Positions 43,278 to 52,419 of a DNA stretch of 64,000 nucleotides are shown here, piece after piece; positions within the stretch are counted from its first letter, which is position 1, and every line of letters starts with the position of its first letter. The stretch spans positions 367,215-431,214 of the forward strand of contig NZ_BQHI01000003.1 of assembly GCF_021603585.1 (NCBI RefSeq), in the 5' to 3' direction. The notes under the pieces are model-generated. The model had not been told where the DNA came from, did not search any database, and saw only the letters and a list, made by a program, of their open reading frames with translations. The position numbers and the translations under genes are program-made. This DNA is from Pseudomonas sputi. GTDB taxonomy: Bacteria; Pseudomonadota; Gammaproteobacteria; Pseudomonadales; Pseudomonadaceae.

Positions 43278-43487
43278 TTAGATAACTTGTACTTCTTCAG
43301 CTTGCATGCCTTTCTGACCGCGGGTTGCGATGAAAGAAACCTGTTGGCCTTCTTTCAGGCTTTTGAAGCCGTCGGATTGGATAGCTTTGAAGTGAACGAA
43401 CAGGTCGTCACCGGATTGTGGGGTGATGAAGCCGAAGCCTTTTTCATCGTTGAACCACTTAACGGTACCGGTTTGGCGATTAGACAT
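43278..43487 (-). CDS. Cold-shock domain protein (CspA family)
   Basis: A 69-residue single cold-shock domain with RNP1 KGFGFI and RNP2 LFVHF, starting [20 protein letters not shown]. An RNA/DNA chaperone binding single-stranded nucleic acid. Strong AAGGAG ribosome site. The upstream 350 bases without a gene probably include a long 5' leader, as usual for cspA-type genes; temperature control is inference. Confidence 0.95.
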   Translation of the reverse strand: MSNRQTGTVKWFNDEKGFGFITPQSGDDLFVHFKAIQSDGFKSLKEGQQVSFIATRGQKGMQAEEVQVI

Positions 43488-43840
43488 GGTGTAACTCCTT
43501 GAACAAAGATAACTGCGACTCAGGAAGAACCCTGGCCGAGACTGAGTGCAAAGAGCAGGAAAAATTCTTGTAGATGGTTGGATCGAAATTCAACATATCG
43601 TGTAGAGATTCTCAGTGACACAAGCAGCACAGTGGCGCCACCTTAACCCTTTTTCCGGAACGTGCCAATGCTTCTTGCGAAGGTTTCTCTGTTTTAGGGA
43701 TCGACGGTGTGACGGTTCGTCGCCAGGCCGCGTAATTCCTGCACGTTCGGCGAGAATTGCACCCCGGACTTTGAACCCGGCGGCGCGCCCGGTAAGATGC
43801 CGGACAGATTTTTTCCACCTCGCTATTCAGGACACCCGCC
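43488..43840. promoter_or_regulatory. Divergent leader/promoter region between csp and dcd
   Basis: 353 bases without a gene. The csp 5' leader (minus strand) is AT-rich near 43560-43620 and the dcd promoter and leader (plus) occupy the right part, which is GC-rich and contains a GCGCGCCCGG-type segment near 43775-43790. No cold-box sequence could be confirmed. Confidence 0.5.
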
Positions 43841-44407
43841 ATGAGCATCAAATCGGACAAGTGGATTCGCCGCATGGCGCAGGAACACGGCATGATCGAG
43901 CCGTTCGTCGAGCGCCAGGTACGTGGCAGCGACGACAGCCGGGTGATCTCCTACGGTGTGTCGAGCTACGGTTACGATGTGCGTTGCACCAATCATTTCA
44001 AGGTGTTCACCAACATCAACTCGGCCATCGTCGATCCGAAAAACTTCGACGCCGGCAGCTTCGTCGACGTCCACAGCGACGTCTGCATCATTCCGCCGAA
44101 CTCCTTCGCCCTGGCCACGACCGTTGAATACTTCCGTATTCCACGCAACGTCCTGACCATCTGCCTGGGCAAGAGCACTTACGCCCGTTGCGGCATCATC
44201 GTCAACGTCACCCCGCTGGAACCCGAGTGGGAAGGCCAGGTGACCCTGGAGTTCTCCAACACCACCAACCTGCCGGCGAAGATCTACGCCAACGAAGGCG
44301 TGGCGCAGATGCTGTTCCTCGAATCCGACGAAGAATGCGAAGTCTCCTACAAGGACCGTGCCGGCAAGTACCAGGGCCAGCGTGGCGTGACCCTGCCACG
44401 CACCTGA
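43841..44407 (+). CDS. dcd: dCTP deaminase Dcd
   Basis: A 188-residue homotrimeric enzyme converting dCTP to dUTP. Conserved [27 protein letters not shown], catalytic Glu region [20 protein letters not shown] and [19 protein letters not shown] end. Full length. Confidence 0.97.
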   Translation: MSIKSDKWIRRMAQEHGMIEPFVERQVRGSDDSRVISYGVSSYGYDVRCTNHFKVFTNINSAIVDPKNFDAGSFVDVHSDVCIIPPNSFALATTVEYFRIPRNVLTICLGKSTYARCGIIVNVTPLEPEWEGQVTLEFSNTTNLPAKIYANEGVAQMLFLESDEECEVSYKDRAGKYQGQRGVTLPRT

Positions 44408-44513
44408 TCCGTTCATCCGACAGTTACCGGGAATTCTTCGGCGGGTAGACACTCTATGAAGTGTACTGCCCGTTTCGCGAACAGCGGGACGGGCCTTCGC
44501 CGAGGAGTGCTCC

Positions 44514-44723
44514 ATGAAGATCGATCCGCAAATCACTGCCGAACTGGCAAGGCTCGAGCCCAATCAGGTTGGCGTAATGGCCTGGTCGTTGTTGGCACAC
44601 CCACCCATCACCACGGCCGGCGGAATCCCTCACCAGCCCGATCCCGATACCCCCAACGAAGAACCGAGCGAGCCCGGCGAACCGACCTTGCCGGACAAAC
44701 CGCCCCCTGCGCCCGTCGCTTGA
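44514..44723 (+). CDS. Small Pro-rich hypothetical protein
   Basis: A 69-residue protein. ATG 44514 has GAGGAG upstream (44500-44505). The N-terminal half (MKIDPQITAELARLEPNQVG) is predicted helical, then a Pro/Glu-rich low-complexity tail (DPDTPNEEPSEPGEPTLPDK). No signal peptide. Unknown function; it ends 8 bases before a long inverted repeat. Confidence 0.6.
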   Translation: MKIDPQITAELARLEPNQVGVMAWSLLAHPPITTAGGIPHQPDPDTPNEEPSEPGEPTLPDKPPPAPVA

Positions 44724-44730
44724 TTGAACG

Positions 44731-44779
44731 TATGGCCCGTCGGCTGAATCCTTAAGAGGATCTCAGCCGACGGGCCATA
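44731..44779. terminator. Long inverted repeat between convergent genes
   Basis: A perfect 17-bp inverted repeat (TATGGCCCGTCGGCTGA at 44731-44747 with its complement at 44763-44779); the loop itself has a 5-bp stem ATCCT/AGGAT. The right arm overlaps the pdeM stop and last codons. No T-run, so a Rho-assisted or attenuating structure is possible. Confidence 0.55.
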
Positions 44780-45419
44780 TTTCGTTGTCGCCAATGACAA
44801 AGATCCGACAGCTGTCTTCCTTCTCCACTGGAAAACCACCGGTGAAGGCCCCGAACGCCGGCAACAGGCTGACGTGTTCTCCCAGCCTGAAACACGCCAG
44901 CCGCAAACGCTGGCGCCCCTTGCCGATCAATCGATAAACCGGGTGAACGTGGCCTGCCAGGACGTGCCTTTCAGGGTGTGGATCGGGCTCGTGTTGCAGC
45001 GAGAAGGGCCCGAGCAGCAAGGGTTCCGGCACCACGCGAATGTTCAGCGCTCCCGGTGGATCGCCCGCCCGCTGGTCGTGATTGCCGCGAATCAATGTCA
45101 TCGGCAGGTCGGCATGACGCGCCCGCCACTGTGCCAGTGCCTGTAAGGTGCCGGGTGCGTGGGAGCCGGGCCCGTGCAGGAAATCCCCCAGAAAGATCAG
45201 TTGCCGACATGGCAGCTTTGCCAGCAGTTGGTCGATCGCGGCGATGTTGCTCGTCGTGGTGCCCTGCGGTACCGGCTGGCCCAGTCGGCGATAAGCGGCA
45301 GCCTTGCCGAAATGCACATCGGCCATCAGCAGCGCCTGTTGCGCTGGCCAGTACAGCGCCTTTTCCGGCAGCAACCAGAGTTCTTCGCCCGCCAGACGTA
45401 CGGGATAGGGCGCGTTCAT
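44763..45419 (-). CDS. pdeM: Ligase-associated DNA damage response endonuclease PdeM
   Basis: A 218-residue calcineurin-like metallophosphoesterase. The metal ligands are in ADVHFGKAAAY, FLGDFLHGPG, IRGNHDQ and LAGHVHPVY. In the four-gene ligase-Lhr system PdeM is the nuclease partner. It starts on the last base of the lhr stop (TGATG). Family members lacking the ligase neighbourhood are rare. Confidence 0.92.
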   Translation of the reverse strand: MNAPYPVRLAGEELWLLPEKALYWPAQQALLMADVHFGKAAAYRRLGQPVPQGTTTSNIAAIDQLLAKLPCRQLIFLGDFLHGPGSHAPGTLQALAQWRARHADLPMTLIRGNHDQRAGDPPGALNIRVVPEPLLLGPFSLQHEPDPHPERHVLAGHVHPVYRLIGKGRQRLRLACFRLGEHVSLLPAFGAFTGGFPVEKEDSCRIFVIGDNEIWPVG

Positions 45420-47905
45420 CAGGATTGGCCCTTGTCAGCGGTGTTCTCCAGATCGCCGACCATACGCCGGATGCGGTCAGCGAGTTTTTCCGAGCTCATG
45501 CTTTCGCGCATGCGTTCCACCAGCAGTGGAAAGCCGAGCGGTGTCGGACGTTTGATCAGGTGCATATCGAGTTTCATCCGGTTGATTCGCTCCAGTGTCT
45601 GTTCCAGTCGTCGAATATCCAGTTCTTCCCGTAAGACTTCTTCCCCGGCCTGCGCCAGCAGCAGGTTGTCGGCGTCGTATTGTTTGAACACTTCGAAGAA
45701 CAGCCCGCTGGAAGCCTGGACCTGACGGGTACTTTTCGGCGCGCCGGGGTAGCCGGCGAACACCAGTCCGGCAATCCGCGCGATTTCCCGAAAGCGTCGC
45801 AGCGCCAGTTCGCCCGCGTTGAGGCTGGCCAGCACGTCCCTCAACAAACCCTCGGGGCTGAGCAGGGCGCGATCCAGTTGCCAGGACCAGTCGATGGGCG
45901 TGGCGCTGAGCAATTCCAGTCCGTAATCGTTGACCGCAATCGAGAAGGTCACAGGCACGCGCTGACTGACCCGCCACGCCAGCAGACTGGCCAGCCCCAG
46001 ATGCACCTGACGTCCGGCAAACGGGTAGAGGAAAAGGTGCCAGCCTTCGCGGGATTTCAGCTCTTCGGCCAGCAGATTGTTGGCGGTCGGCAGGCCTGAC
46101 CAGCGCATCTGCGTTTCCAGCAACGGCTGCAAGGCCTGCATTTCCGGGCCGGCAAACTCGCCTTGTGCCGCCGCGTTGAAGCGGCTGACCACGGCTTCGG
46201 CCAATTCGTTGGAAAGTGGCATGCGCCCGCCATTCCAGCGCGGCACGGCGGGTTTTTTCGCGGTGCTGCGTTTGACGTAAGCGGTCATGTTTTCCACCCG
46301 CACCAACTCCAGCAAGCGCCCGCCAAACAGAAACCCGTCGCCGGGTTTGAGGCGTGCGATAAAGCCTTCTTCAACGCTGCCCAGTTGTTTGCCGCCACCG
46401 CCCTTGCTCCAGAACTTCAGGTGAATGCTGGCATCGCTGACGATGGTGCCGATGCTCATCCGATGGCGACGTGCCAGTCGGGCATCGGGGACGCGCCAGA
46501 TGCCGTGTTCATCCGGCTCGACCCGGCGGTAATCCGGGTACGCCGTCAGCGACATCCCGCCGTGGCGTACGAAGGCCAGCGCCCAGGCCCATTCGGCGGG
46601 TGTCAGGTCGCGGTAGGCCCAGGCGCCACGGACTTCTTCGTACAGCTCATCGGGAACAAAGCCACCGCCCAAGGCGATGCTGACCAAATGCTGCACCAGC
46701 ACATCCAGCGGTTTGTGCGGTGACCGTCGCGGTTCGATCCGCCGCTGTGCCACGGCATCGCGAGCGGCTGCGGCTTCGATCAGTTCCAGGCTGTGGGTCG
46801 GCACCAGGGTCACCCGCGACGTTCTGCCTGGAGCATGGCCCGAACGCCCCGCACGCTGCATCAACCGCGCCACGCCTTTGGCCGAGCCAATCTGCAGCAC
46901 TCGCTCCACCGGCAGAAAGTCCACCCCCAGATCCAGACTTGAAGTGCAGACCACGGCTTTGAGTTGACCGTTCTTCAGGGCCTGTTCCACCCAGTCGCGG
47001 GTGTCACGGGACAGCGAACTGTGGTGCAGGGCGATCAACCCGGCCCAGTCCGGCCGCGCTTCCAGCAAGGCCTGATACCAGATTTCCGATTGCGCCCGGG
47101 TATTGGTGAACACCAGGCTGCTGGCGCAGGCGTCCAGTTCGGCGACCACCTGCGGCAACATCTTCAGACCGATGTGCCCGGCCCAGGGAAAACGCTCGAT
47201 GGCCGGTGGGAGCAAGCTATCGACCTTGAGCGATTTTTCGCTTTGCCCCTGAATACTGAGGCCACCGCCCTGTGGGATCAGCACCTGTTCGGCGTGGGAC
47301 TGATTGCCGAGCGTCGCGGAAACGCCCCAGACGATCAGCCCCGGATGCCAGCGGCGCAACCGGGCGAGGGCCAGTTGCAATTGCACGCCGCGCTTGTTGC
47401 CGAGCAATTCGTGCCATTCGTCCACCACGACCATGCGCAGCGTCGACAGCGCCGTTTGCGCGTCGGCGCGGGCAAGCATCAGGGTCAGGCTCTCCGGGGT
47501 GGTGATCAGTGTGGTGGGCAGGCGCCGGTTCTGGCGGGCGCGTTCGCTGCTGCCGGTGTCGCCGGTGCGCAAGCCGACGCTCCAGGGAATCTGCAGATCG
47601 TCCAGCGGCGCTTGCAGGGCGCGCGCGGTGTCGGCGGCCAGCGCTCGCATCGGCGTGATCCACAAGACAGTCAGCGGTTCGGCGGGTGGTTTGCGTTTGC
47701 GGGTGGTTTCAGCAACAGGCCCGGAGCGGGCAAAGCGATTGAGCGCGGCAAACCACACCGCGTAGGTTTTGCCGGCGCCGGTGCTCGCATGCAGCAGGCC
47801 GGATTCGCCACGTTTGGCCGCCGCCCACACCTGTTTCTGAAAGGCGAACGGCTTCCAGTCGCGGGCGCTGAACCAGTGTTTGGCGAAGTCGGTGGAAGTG
47901 CCCAT
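45419..47905 (-). CDS. lhr: Ligase-associated DEXH-box helicase Lhr (Lhr-Core)
   Basis: An 828-residue superfamily 2 helicase: Walker [17 protein letters not shown] box [12 protein letters not shown], motif III SATLGN, motif [18 protein letters not shown], then a winged-helix and Lhr-specific C-terminal domain. It is the short Lhr-Core type found with ATP-dependent ligase and PdeM. Followed by pdeM in the same operon; its start is 59 bases after the aotP stop. Confidence 0.93.
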   Translation of the reverse strand: MGTSTDFAKHWFSARDWKPFAFQKQVWAAAKRGESGLLHASTGAGKTYAVWFAALNRFARSGPVAETTRKRKPPAEPLTVLWITPMRALAADTARALQAPLDDLQIPWSVGLRTGDTGSSERARQNRRLPTTLITTPESLTLMLARADAQTALSTLRMVVVDEWHELLGNKRGVQLQLALARLRRWHPGLIVWGVSATLGNQSHAEQVLIPQGGGLSIQGQSEKSLKVDSLLPPAIERFPWAGHIGLKMLPQVVAELDACASSLVFTNTRAQSEIWYQALLEARPDWAGLIALHHSSLSRDTRDWVEQALKNGQLKAVVCTSSLDLGVDFLPVERVLQIGSAKGVARLMQRAGRSGHAPGRTSRVTLVPTHSLELIEAAAARDAVAQRRIEPRRSPHKPLDVLVQHLVSIALGGGFVPDELYEEVRGAWAYRDLTPAEWAWALAFVRHGGMSLTAYPDYRRVEPDEHGIWRVPDARLARRHRMSIGTIVSDASIHLKFWSKGGGGKQLGSVEEGFIARLKPGDGFLFGGRLLELVRVENMTAYVKRSTAKKPAVPRWNGGRMPLSNELAEAVVSRFNAAAQGEFAGPEMQALQPLLETQMRWSGLPTANNLLAEELKSREGWHLFLYPFAGRQVHLGLASLLAWRVSQRVPVTFSIAVNDYGLELLSATPIDWSWQLDRALLSPEGLLRDVLASLNAGELALRRFREIARIAGLVFAGYPGAPKSTRQVQASSGLFFEVFKQYDADNLLLAQAGEEVLREELDIRRLEQTLERINRMKLDMHLIKRPTPLGFPLLVERMRESMSSEKLADRIRRMVGDLENTADKGQS

Positions 47906-47964
47906 GCCGGCGACGTGTGCTCTGAAGGTGTTCCTTCAATGACCGCGCCGGCCGGGCAATAGTT

Positions 47965-48729
47965 TTACTTGAGATTACCGCTGAGAAATTGCTTCAGGCG
48001 TTCGCTCTTCGGATTGCCCAGCACCTCTTCCGGCGCGCCTTCTTCCTCCACCAGCCCCTGATGCAGGAACAGCACCTGGCTTGAGACCTTGCGCGCAAAA
48101 CTCATCTCGTGAGTGACCATGATCATGGTCCGGCCTTCCTCGGCCAGGCCCTGAATCACCTTGAGCACTTCGCCGACCAGTTCCGGGTCCAGCGCCGAAG
48201 TCGGTTCGTCGAACAGCAGGACTTCCGGCTCCATCGCCAGGGCCCGGGCGATGGCCACGCGCTGTTGCTGACCGCCGGAGAGAAACGCCGGGTACTGATC
48301 GGCCACCCGTGTCGGCAGACCGACCTTTTCCAGATAACGCCGGGCGCGGTCGTCGGCTTCCTGTTTACTGCAACCCAGCACCCGGCGTGGGGCCATGGTG
48401 ATGTTTTCCAGCACGGTCATGTGGCTCCACAGGTTGAAGTGCTGGAACACCATCGCCAGGCGGGTGCGCAGGCGTTGCAGTTCATTGGGGTCGGCGACGT
48501 GCATGCCGTGGCGGTCGGTGGCCATGCGGATCGCCTGGCCATCGAGGCTCATCGCGCCGTCGTTGGGTTGTTCGAGAAAGTTGATGCAGCGCAAAAAGGT
48601 GCTTTTGCCCGAGCCGCTGGCGCCGATCAGGCTGATCACGTCGCCGGTCCTGGCCTTGAGCGAGACGCCCTTGAGCACCTGATGGTCGCCATAGCTTTTG
48701 TGCAGGCCTTCAACGGTCAATTTGTACAT
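47965..48729 (-). CDS. aotP: Basic amino acid ABC transporter ATP-binding protein (AotP/HisP-like)
   Basis: A 254-residue ATPase: Walker A GASGSGKST, signature LSGGQQQRVAIARALA, Walker B VLLFDEPTSALD, H-loop MVTHEM. Powers uptake of arginine/ornithine-type substrates. Last gene of the aotJQM-O-P cluster. In P. aeruginosa argR follows; here the next gene is lhr. Confidence 0.9.
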   Translation of the reverse strand: MYKLTVEGLHKSYGDHQVLKGVSLKARTGDVISLIGASGSGKSTFLRCINFLEQPNDGAMSLDGQAIRMATDRHGMHVADPNELQRLRTRLAMVFQHFNLWSHMTVLENITMAPRRVLGCSKQEADDRARRYLEKVGLPTRVADQYPAFLSGGQQQRVAIARALAMEPEVLLFDEPTSALDPELVGEVLKVIQGLAEEGRTMIMVTHEMSFARKVSSQVLFLHQGLVEEEGAPEEVLGNPKSERLKQFLSGNLK

Positions 48730-48742
48730 GGGGCAGGCATCC

Positions 48743-49861
48743 TCAAGGCGAAAGTAGATAGCCGCTGCGATAGGCTTCGGCGCCCGCGACGTGGGCGATC
48801 ACCATGCCGGCCGTGGCCATGCGCCGCAACGAGCGGGCATAGAGCAGACCGGAAGCGGTGCAATGGACTGGCGTGACCCGGTCAGTGATCGGGTCGATGA
48901 TTTCGGCAATTTTCTGCCCGGCCTCAAGAAGCTGGCCGGGCGTGGCGGTGTAGACCAGCAGGCCGCCGACGGGAGTGGCCACCGGTTCCACGCCGGCCAG
49001 CGGTGTGGCGGGACGTGGCAGCGTCGGCAAGGCTTTGGGTTCGCCGACGATGGCACCGAAATGGATCAGGTAATCGATCAGTGCCTGGCAATCGCGACTG
49101 GCCAGCGGATGGGTGACATCCCCCTGACCGCGCAACTCGACGGTGACCGAGAAACTGCCGAGCGGAATCTCGAAGTGTTCGCCGAAGCGCTCCTTCAGTT
49201 GCCACCACAGCAGGGTGAAACACTCGTCGAACGACTGGCCGCCGGAGTCGGTGGCCAGCAGACTCGCCTGTGACTCAATGTAGCGCGCCAGCGGCTCGAC
49301 CTGCGGCCAGGCCTCGGGCGTGGTGTACAGGTGAACCACGGATTCGAAATCGCAATGCAGGTCGAGCACCATGTCCGCATCGCAGGCCAGCCGTTGCAGG
49401 GTCAGGCGCTGGGATTGCAGTTGGGTGCCGGCGGTCTGGCGGGCGAGGGCGTTGCGCAGGCTGGCGCGGATCAGTTCGAGGTTGCGCTGCGGGTCGTCGC
49501 ACAGCTGCGCTTCGATTTCGTTACCGATTTCCTCGCTGAGGTCGACGAACCAGCGGTTGAAGTTCTGTCCGCTCTCCAGCTCGTAGCGGCCCAGCGGCAC
49601 ATCCATCAGCACCTGTTCGAGGCCGACCGGGTTGGCCACCGGCACCAAGACGATTTCGCTGCGCAGGCGGCCGGCGGCTTCCAGCTCCGCCAGACGCTGC
49701 TTGAGGTGCCAGGCCACGAGCATGCCGGGCAGTTCGTCGGCGTGCAGCGAGGACTGGATATAGACCTTGCCCTGGGCCTTGTCCGGGCCGAAATGAAAGC
49801 TGTGGATCTGTCGTGCGGTCCCCGGCAGCGGGGCCAGCAGGTCGTGTATCTGATGACGCAT
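48743..49861 (-). CDS. aotO: Succinylglutamate desuccinylase/aspartoacylase family protein (AotO-like)
   Basis: A 372-residue zinc carboxypeptidase-like protein: metal ligands in SSLHADELPGML (His-x-x-Glu) and LDLHCDFESVVHLY. The same gene occurs inside aot operons between aotM and aotP in P. aeruginosa (PA0891), where its enzymatic substrate is unknown. Position supports a role linked to basic amino acid uptake. Confidence 0.87.
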   Translation of the reverse strand: MRHQIHDLLAPLPGTARQIHSFHFGPDKAQGKVYIQSSLHADELPGMLVAWHLKQRLAELEAAGRLRSEIVLVPVANPVGLEQVLMDVPLGRYELESGQNFNRWFVDLSEEIGNEIEAQLCDDPQRNLELIRASLRNALARQTAGTQLQSQRLTLQRLACDADMVLDLHCDFESVVHLYTTPEAWPQVEPLARYIESQASLLATDSGGQSFDECFTLLWWQLKERFGEHFEIPLGSFSVTVELRGQGDVTHPLASRDCQALIDYLIHFGAIVGEPKALPTLPRPATPLAGVEPVATPVGGLLVYTATPGQLLEAGQKIAEIIDPITDRVTPVHCTASGLLYARSLRRMATAGMVIAHVAGAEAYRSGYLLSP

Positions 49862-49873
49862 CTCTGAAGGGTC

Positions 49874-50584
49874 CTAGTGGGTCGGGCCGAGGAACGCCAG
49901 CCATCGGCGTTCGGCGAGACGGAACAGGCCGACCAGCGCAAAGGTGATGGTCAGGTAGATCAGCGCGGCGATGCCGAACGACTGGAAAGTCAGGAAGGTC
50001 GCCGAGTTGGCGTCCCGCGCGACTTTCAGGATGTCGGGGATGGTCGCGGTGAAGGCCACGGTGGTCGAATGCAGCATCAGGATCACTTCGTTGCTGTAGT
50101 AAGGCAACGAACGGCGCAGCGCCGACGGCATGATCACGTAGGCATACAGCTTCCAGCCGGTCAGCCCGTAGGCCTTGGCCGCTTCGACTTCGCCGTGGTT
50201 CATGCTGCGGATCGCCCCGGCGAAAATCTCCGTGGTGTAGGCGCAGGTGTTGAGGGCGAAAGCCAGGATCGTGCAGTTCATCGCATCGCGAAAGAAACTG
50301 TCGAGCAGCGGTTGCGCGCGCACGGCCTCCAGGCTGTAGATCCCGGTGTAGCAGATCAGCAGCTGGATATAGAGCGGCGTGCCACGGAACAGGTAGGTGT
50401 AGAACTGCACCGGCCAGCGAATGTAGAAGTGCGGCGAGACCCGGGCGATCGACAGCGGAATCGACACGATGAAACCGATGAAGATCGAGGCGCTGAGCAG
50501 CCACATCGTCATCGCCAGACCGGTGATGTTCTGGCCGTCGGTATACAGAAAGGCTTTCCAGTATTCCTGCAGGAGTTCGATCAT
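49874..50584 (-). CDS. aotM: ABC transporter permease AotM
   Basis: A 236-residue HisM-type permease with five membrane helices and the EAA loop MNHGEVEAAKAYGLTGWKLY. Pairs with AotQ in the membrane. Start overlaps the AotQ stop by 4 bases. Confidence 0.9.
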   Translation of the reverse strand: MIELLQEYWKAFLYTDGQNITGLAMTMWLLSASIFIGFIVSIPLSIARVSPHFYIRWPVQFYTYLFRGTPLYIQLLICYTGIYSLEAVRAQPLLDSFFRDAMNCTILAFALNTCAYTTEIFAGAIRSMNHGEVEAAKAYGLTGWKLYAYVIMPSALRRSLPYYSNEVILMLHSTTVAFTATIPDILKVARDANSATFLTFQSFGIAALIYLTITFALVGLFRLAERRWLAFLGPTH

Positions 50585-51309
50585 CGTACGGCCTCCCGGG
50601 CACCGGCGGCGTAGCGGCGTTCGAGCCAGCGCAGGATGATGTTCGAGGCACTGGTGATCAGCAGGTAAATCAACGCGGCGAGCACCAGAAAGTAAAACAG
50701 TTGATAGGTGCTTTTACCGGCGTCCTGCGCGGCCTTGACCAGATCGGCCAGGCCGATGATCGAGACCAGCGCGGTGGCCTTGAGCATCACCATCCAGTTG
50801 TTGCCGATGCCCGGCAGGGCGAAACGCATCATTTGCGGGAACACCACGAAGCGAAAGCGCTGGCCGCGCTTGAGGCCATAGGCGGTGGCGGCTTCGACCT
50901 GCCCGCGCGGCACGGCAAGAATCGCCCCGCGAAAGGTTTCAGTGAAGTACGCGCCATAAATGAAGCCCAGGGTCAGAACCCCGGCGCTGAACGGGTCGAT
51001 CTCGATGTATTCCCATTCCAGGTAGTCGGTGAGCGTCGTCAGCCAGGTTTGCAGGCTGTAGAAGATCAGCAGCATCAGCACCAGGTCCGGCACCCCGCGA
51101 ATCAGCGTGGTGTAGATCTGGGCGGGCAGGCGCAGCAGTTTGACTTTTGACAGCTTGGCACTGGCGCCGAGCAGGCCGAGCAACACGGCCACCAGCAGCG
51201 ACAACGCCGACAATTTGATGGTCATCCAGGTGCCTTCCAACAGCAAAGGGCCAAAACCCTTGAGGCTGAAGGCGGAGAGCCCCAGATTTTGTAAGAGGTT
51301 TTCGAACAT
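50581..51309 (-). CDS. aotQ: ABC transporter permease AotQ
   Basis: A 242-residue HisQ-type permease (MFENLLQNLGLSAFSLKGFG); EAA motif VPRGQVEAATAYGLKRGQRF. Forms the heterodimer with AotM. Confidence 0.9.
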   Translation of the reverse strand: MFENLLQNLGLSAFSLKGFGPLLLEGTWMTIKLSALSLLVAVLLGLLGASAKLSKVKLLRLPAQIYTTLIRGVPDLVLMLLIFYSLQTWLTTLTDYLEWEYIEIDPFSAGVLTLGFIYGAYFTETFRGAILAVPRGQVEAATAYGLKRGQRFRFVVFPQMMRFALPGIGNNWMVMLKATALVSIIGLADLVKAAQDAGKSTYQLFYFLVLAALIYLLITSASNIILRWLERRYAAGAREAVR

Positions 51310-51330
51310 AAATCAGCAACCTGACTGAAT

Positions 51331-51360
51331 GAAAAAGGCGCCCATCGAGGATGGGCGCCG
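51331..51360 (-). terminator. Intra-operon terminator/attenuator between aotJ and aotQ
   Basis: 10-bp stem GGCGCCCATC/GATGGGCGCC (51337-51346 with 51350-51359) with GAAAAA on the left (TTTTTC in the transcript). Partial termination would give more binding protein than permease. Confidence 0.78.
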
Positions 51361-51365
51361 GGGCA

Positions 51366-52148
51366 TTATTTGCCGCTGTACAGATTCAGATCGCCAAAGT
51401 GTTTCTTTTGAATCTCGGCGTATTTGCCGTCATCGTGTAACGCTTTGATACCTTTATCCAAAAGCGCTTTCAGCTCGGTGTTACCTTTCTTAATACCGAC
51501 AGCCGTCTTGGATGGCAGCAAGTGGTTGTCGACTGGCTTGCTGACTTCATAGTCGGCGCCCTGTGGCGACTTCAGAAAGCCCAGTTCGGCCTGCAACATG
51601 TCCTGAATGCCTGCGTCGAGACGGCCGGAAGTCAGGTCGGAATACACCTGGTCCTGATTCTGATAGGCCTGGGTTTTCACGCCGGCCTTGTCCAGCACGG
51701 CTTTGGCATAGGCCTCTTGAATGGTGCCTTGCTCGTAGCCGACGGTTTTGCCCTTCAGCGAGGCGACGTCGTCGGTGATGCCCGAGCCTTTTTTCGACAC
51801 GTAGGCGGTCGGGCCGGAAAACAGCTCGCTGGAGAAGTCGATGACTTTTTCGCGGGCTTCGGTGACGGTCATCGACGAGATCACGCCGTCGAATTTATTG
51901 GCCTTGAGGCCCGGAATCATGCCGTCGAAGTCGCTTTCGACCCATTTGCACTTGACCTTCAGCTCGGCGCAGATCGCGTTGCCCAAGTCAATGTCGAAGC
52001 CAACCAGGCTACCGTCTGCCGCTTTCGACTCGAACGGTGCGTAGGAAGGGTCAACGCCAAACCGCAGTTCTTTGTATTCCTTGGCCAGCGCGGAGCCGGC
52101 GGCCATGCACAACGCCAGTGCAGAAAGGGTCAGCAATGCTTTTTTCAT
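51366..52148 (-). CDS. aotJ: Periplasmic arginine/ornithine-binding protein AotJ
   Basis: A 260-residue solute-binding protein: signal peptide 1-22 (MKKALLTLSALALCMAAGSA), then KEYKELRFGVDPSYAPFESK, FDIDLGNAICAELKVKCKWV, the family 3 signatures, and a C-terminal KHFGDLNLYSGK. First gene of the operon. Closest known type: AotJ/HisJ lysine-arginine-ornithine binding proteins; substrate not proven. Confidence 0.9.
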   Translation of the reverse strand: MKKALLTLSALALCMAAGSALAKEYKELRFGVDPSYAPFESKAADGSLVGFDIDLGNAICAELKVKCKWVESDFDGMIPGLKANKFDGVISSMTVTEAREKVIDFSSELFSGPTAYVSKKGSGITDDVASLKGKTVGYEQGTIQEAYAKAVLDKAGVKTQAYQNQDQVYSDLTSGRLDAGIQDMLQAELGFLKSPQGADYEVSKPVDNHLLPSKTAVGIKKGNTELKALLDKGIKALHDDGKYAEIQKKHFGDLNLYSGK

Positions 52149-52367
52149 TATTCAATCCCTAAGAACCAATATGAGCGCTTGTGGCGCGGAATGATTGTTA
52201 CTGGAGCGCTTACGACTTATAGAAAGTAGCAATTTCCGAACCAGAGTCCCGAACAAGTGTTTTAAAAGGTGTAGGAAGTGCATGCCGGGGCCGGTCAGTG
52301 CACGAAAACGGGCGCGCCGGAAAAGCTGCACCAGGATGGTTCGGGGGATCGTTCGTGGGGCAAGAAT

Positions 52368-52395
52368 GATCGTTCCCACGCTGCGCGTGGGAATG
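52368..52395. repeat. REP-type palindrome
   Basis: GATCGTTCCCACG CTGC GCGTGGGAATGC between aotJ and the ligase gene; same core as the REP at 23108. Confidence 0.8.
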
Positions 52396-52419
52396 CTCGG
52401 GGAGGCGTGGGGGAAGGGG

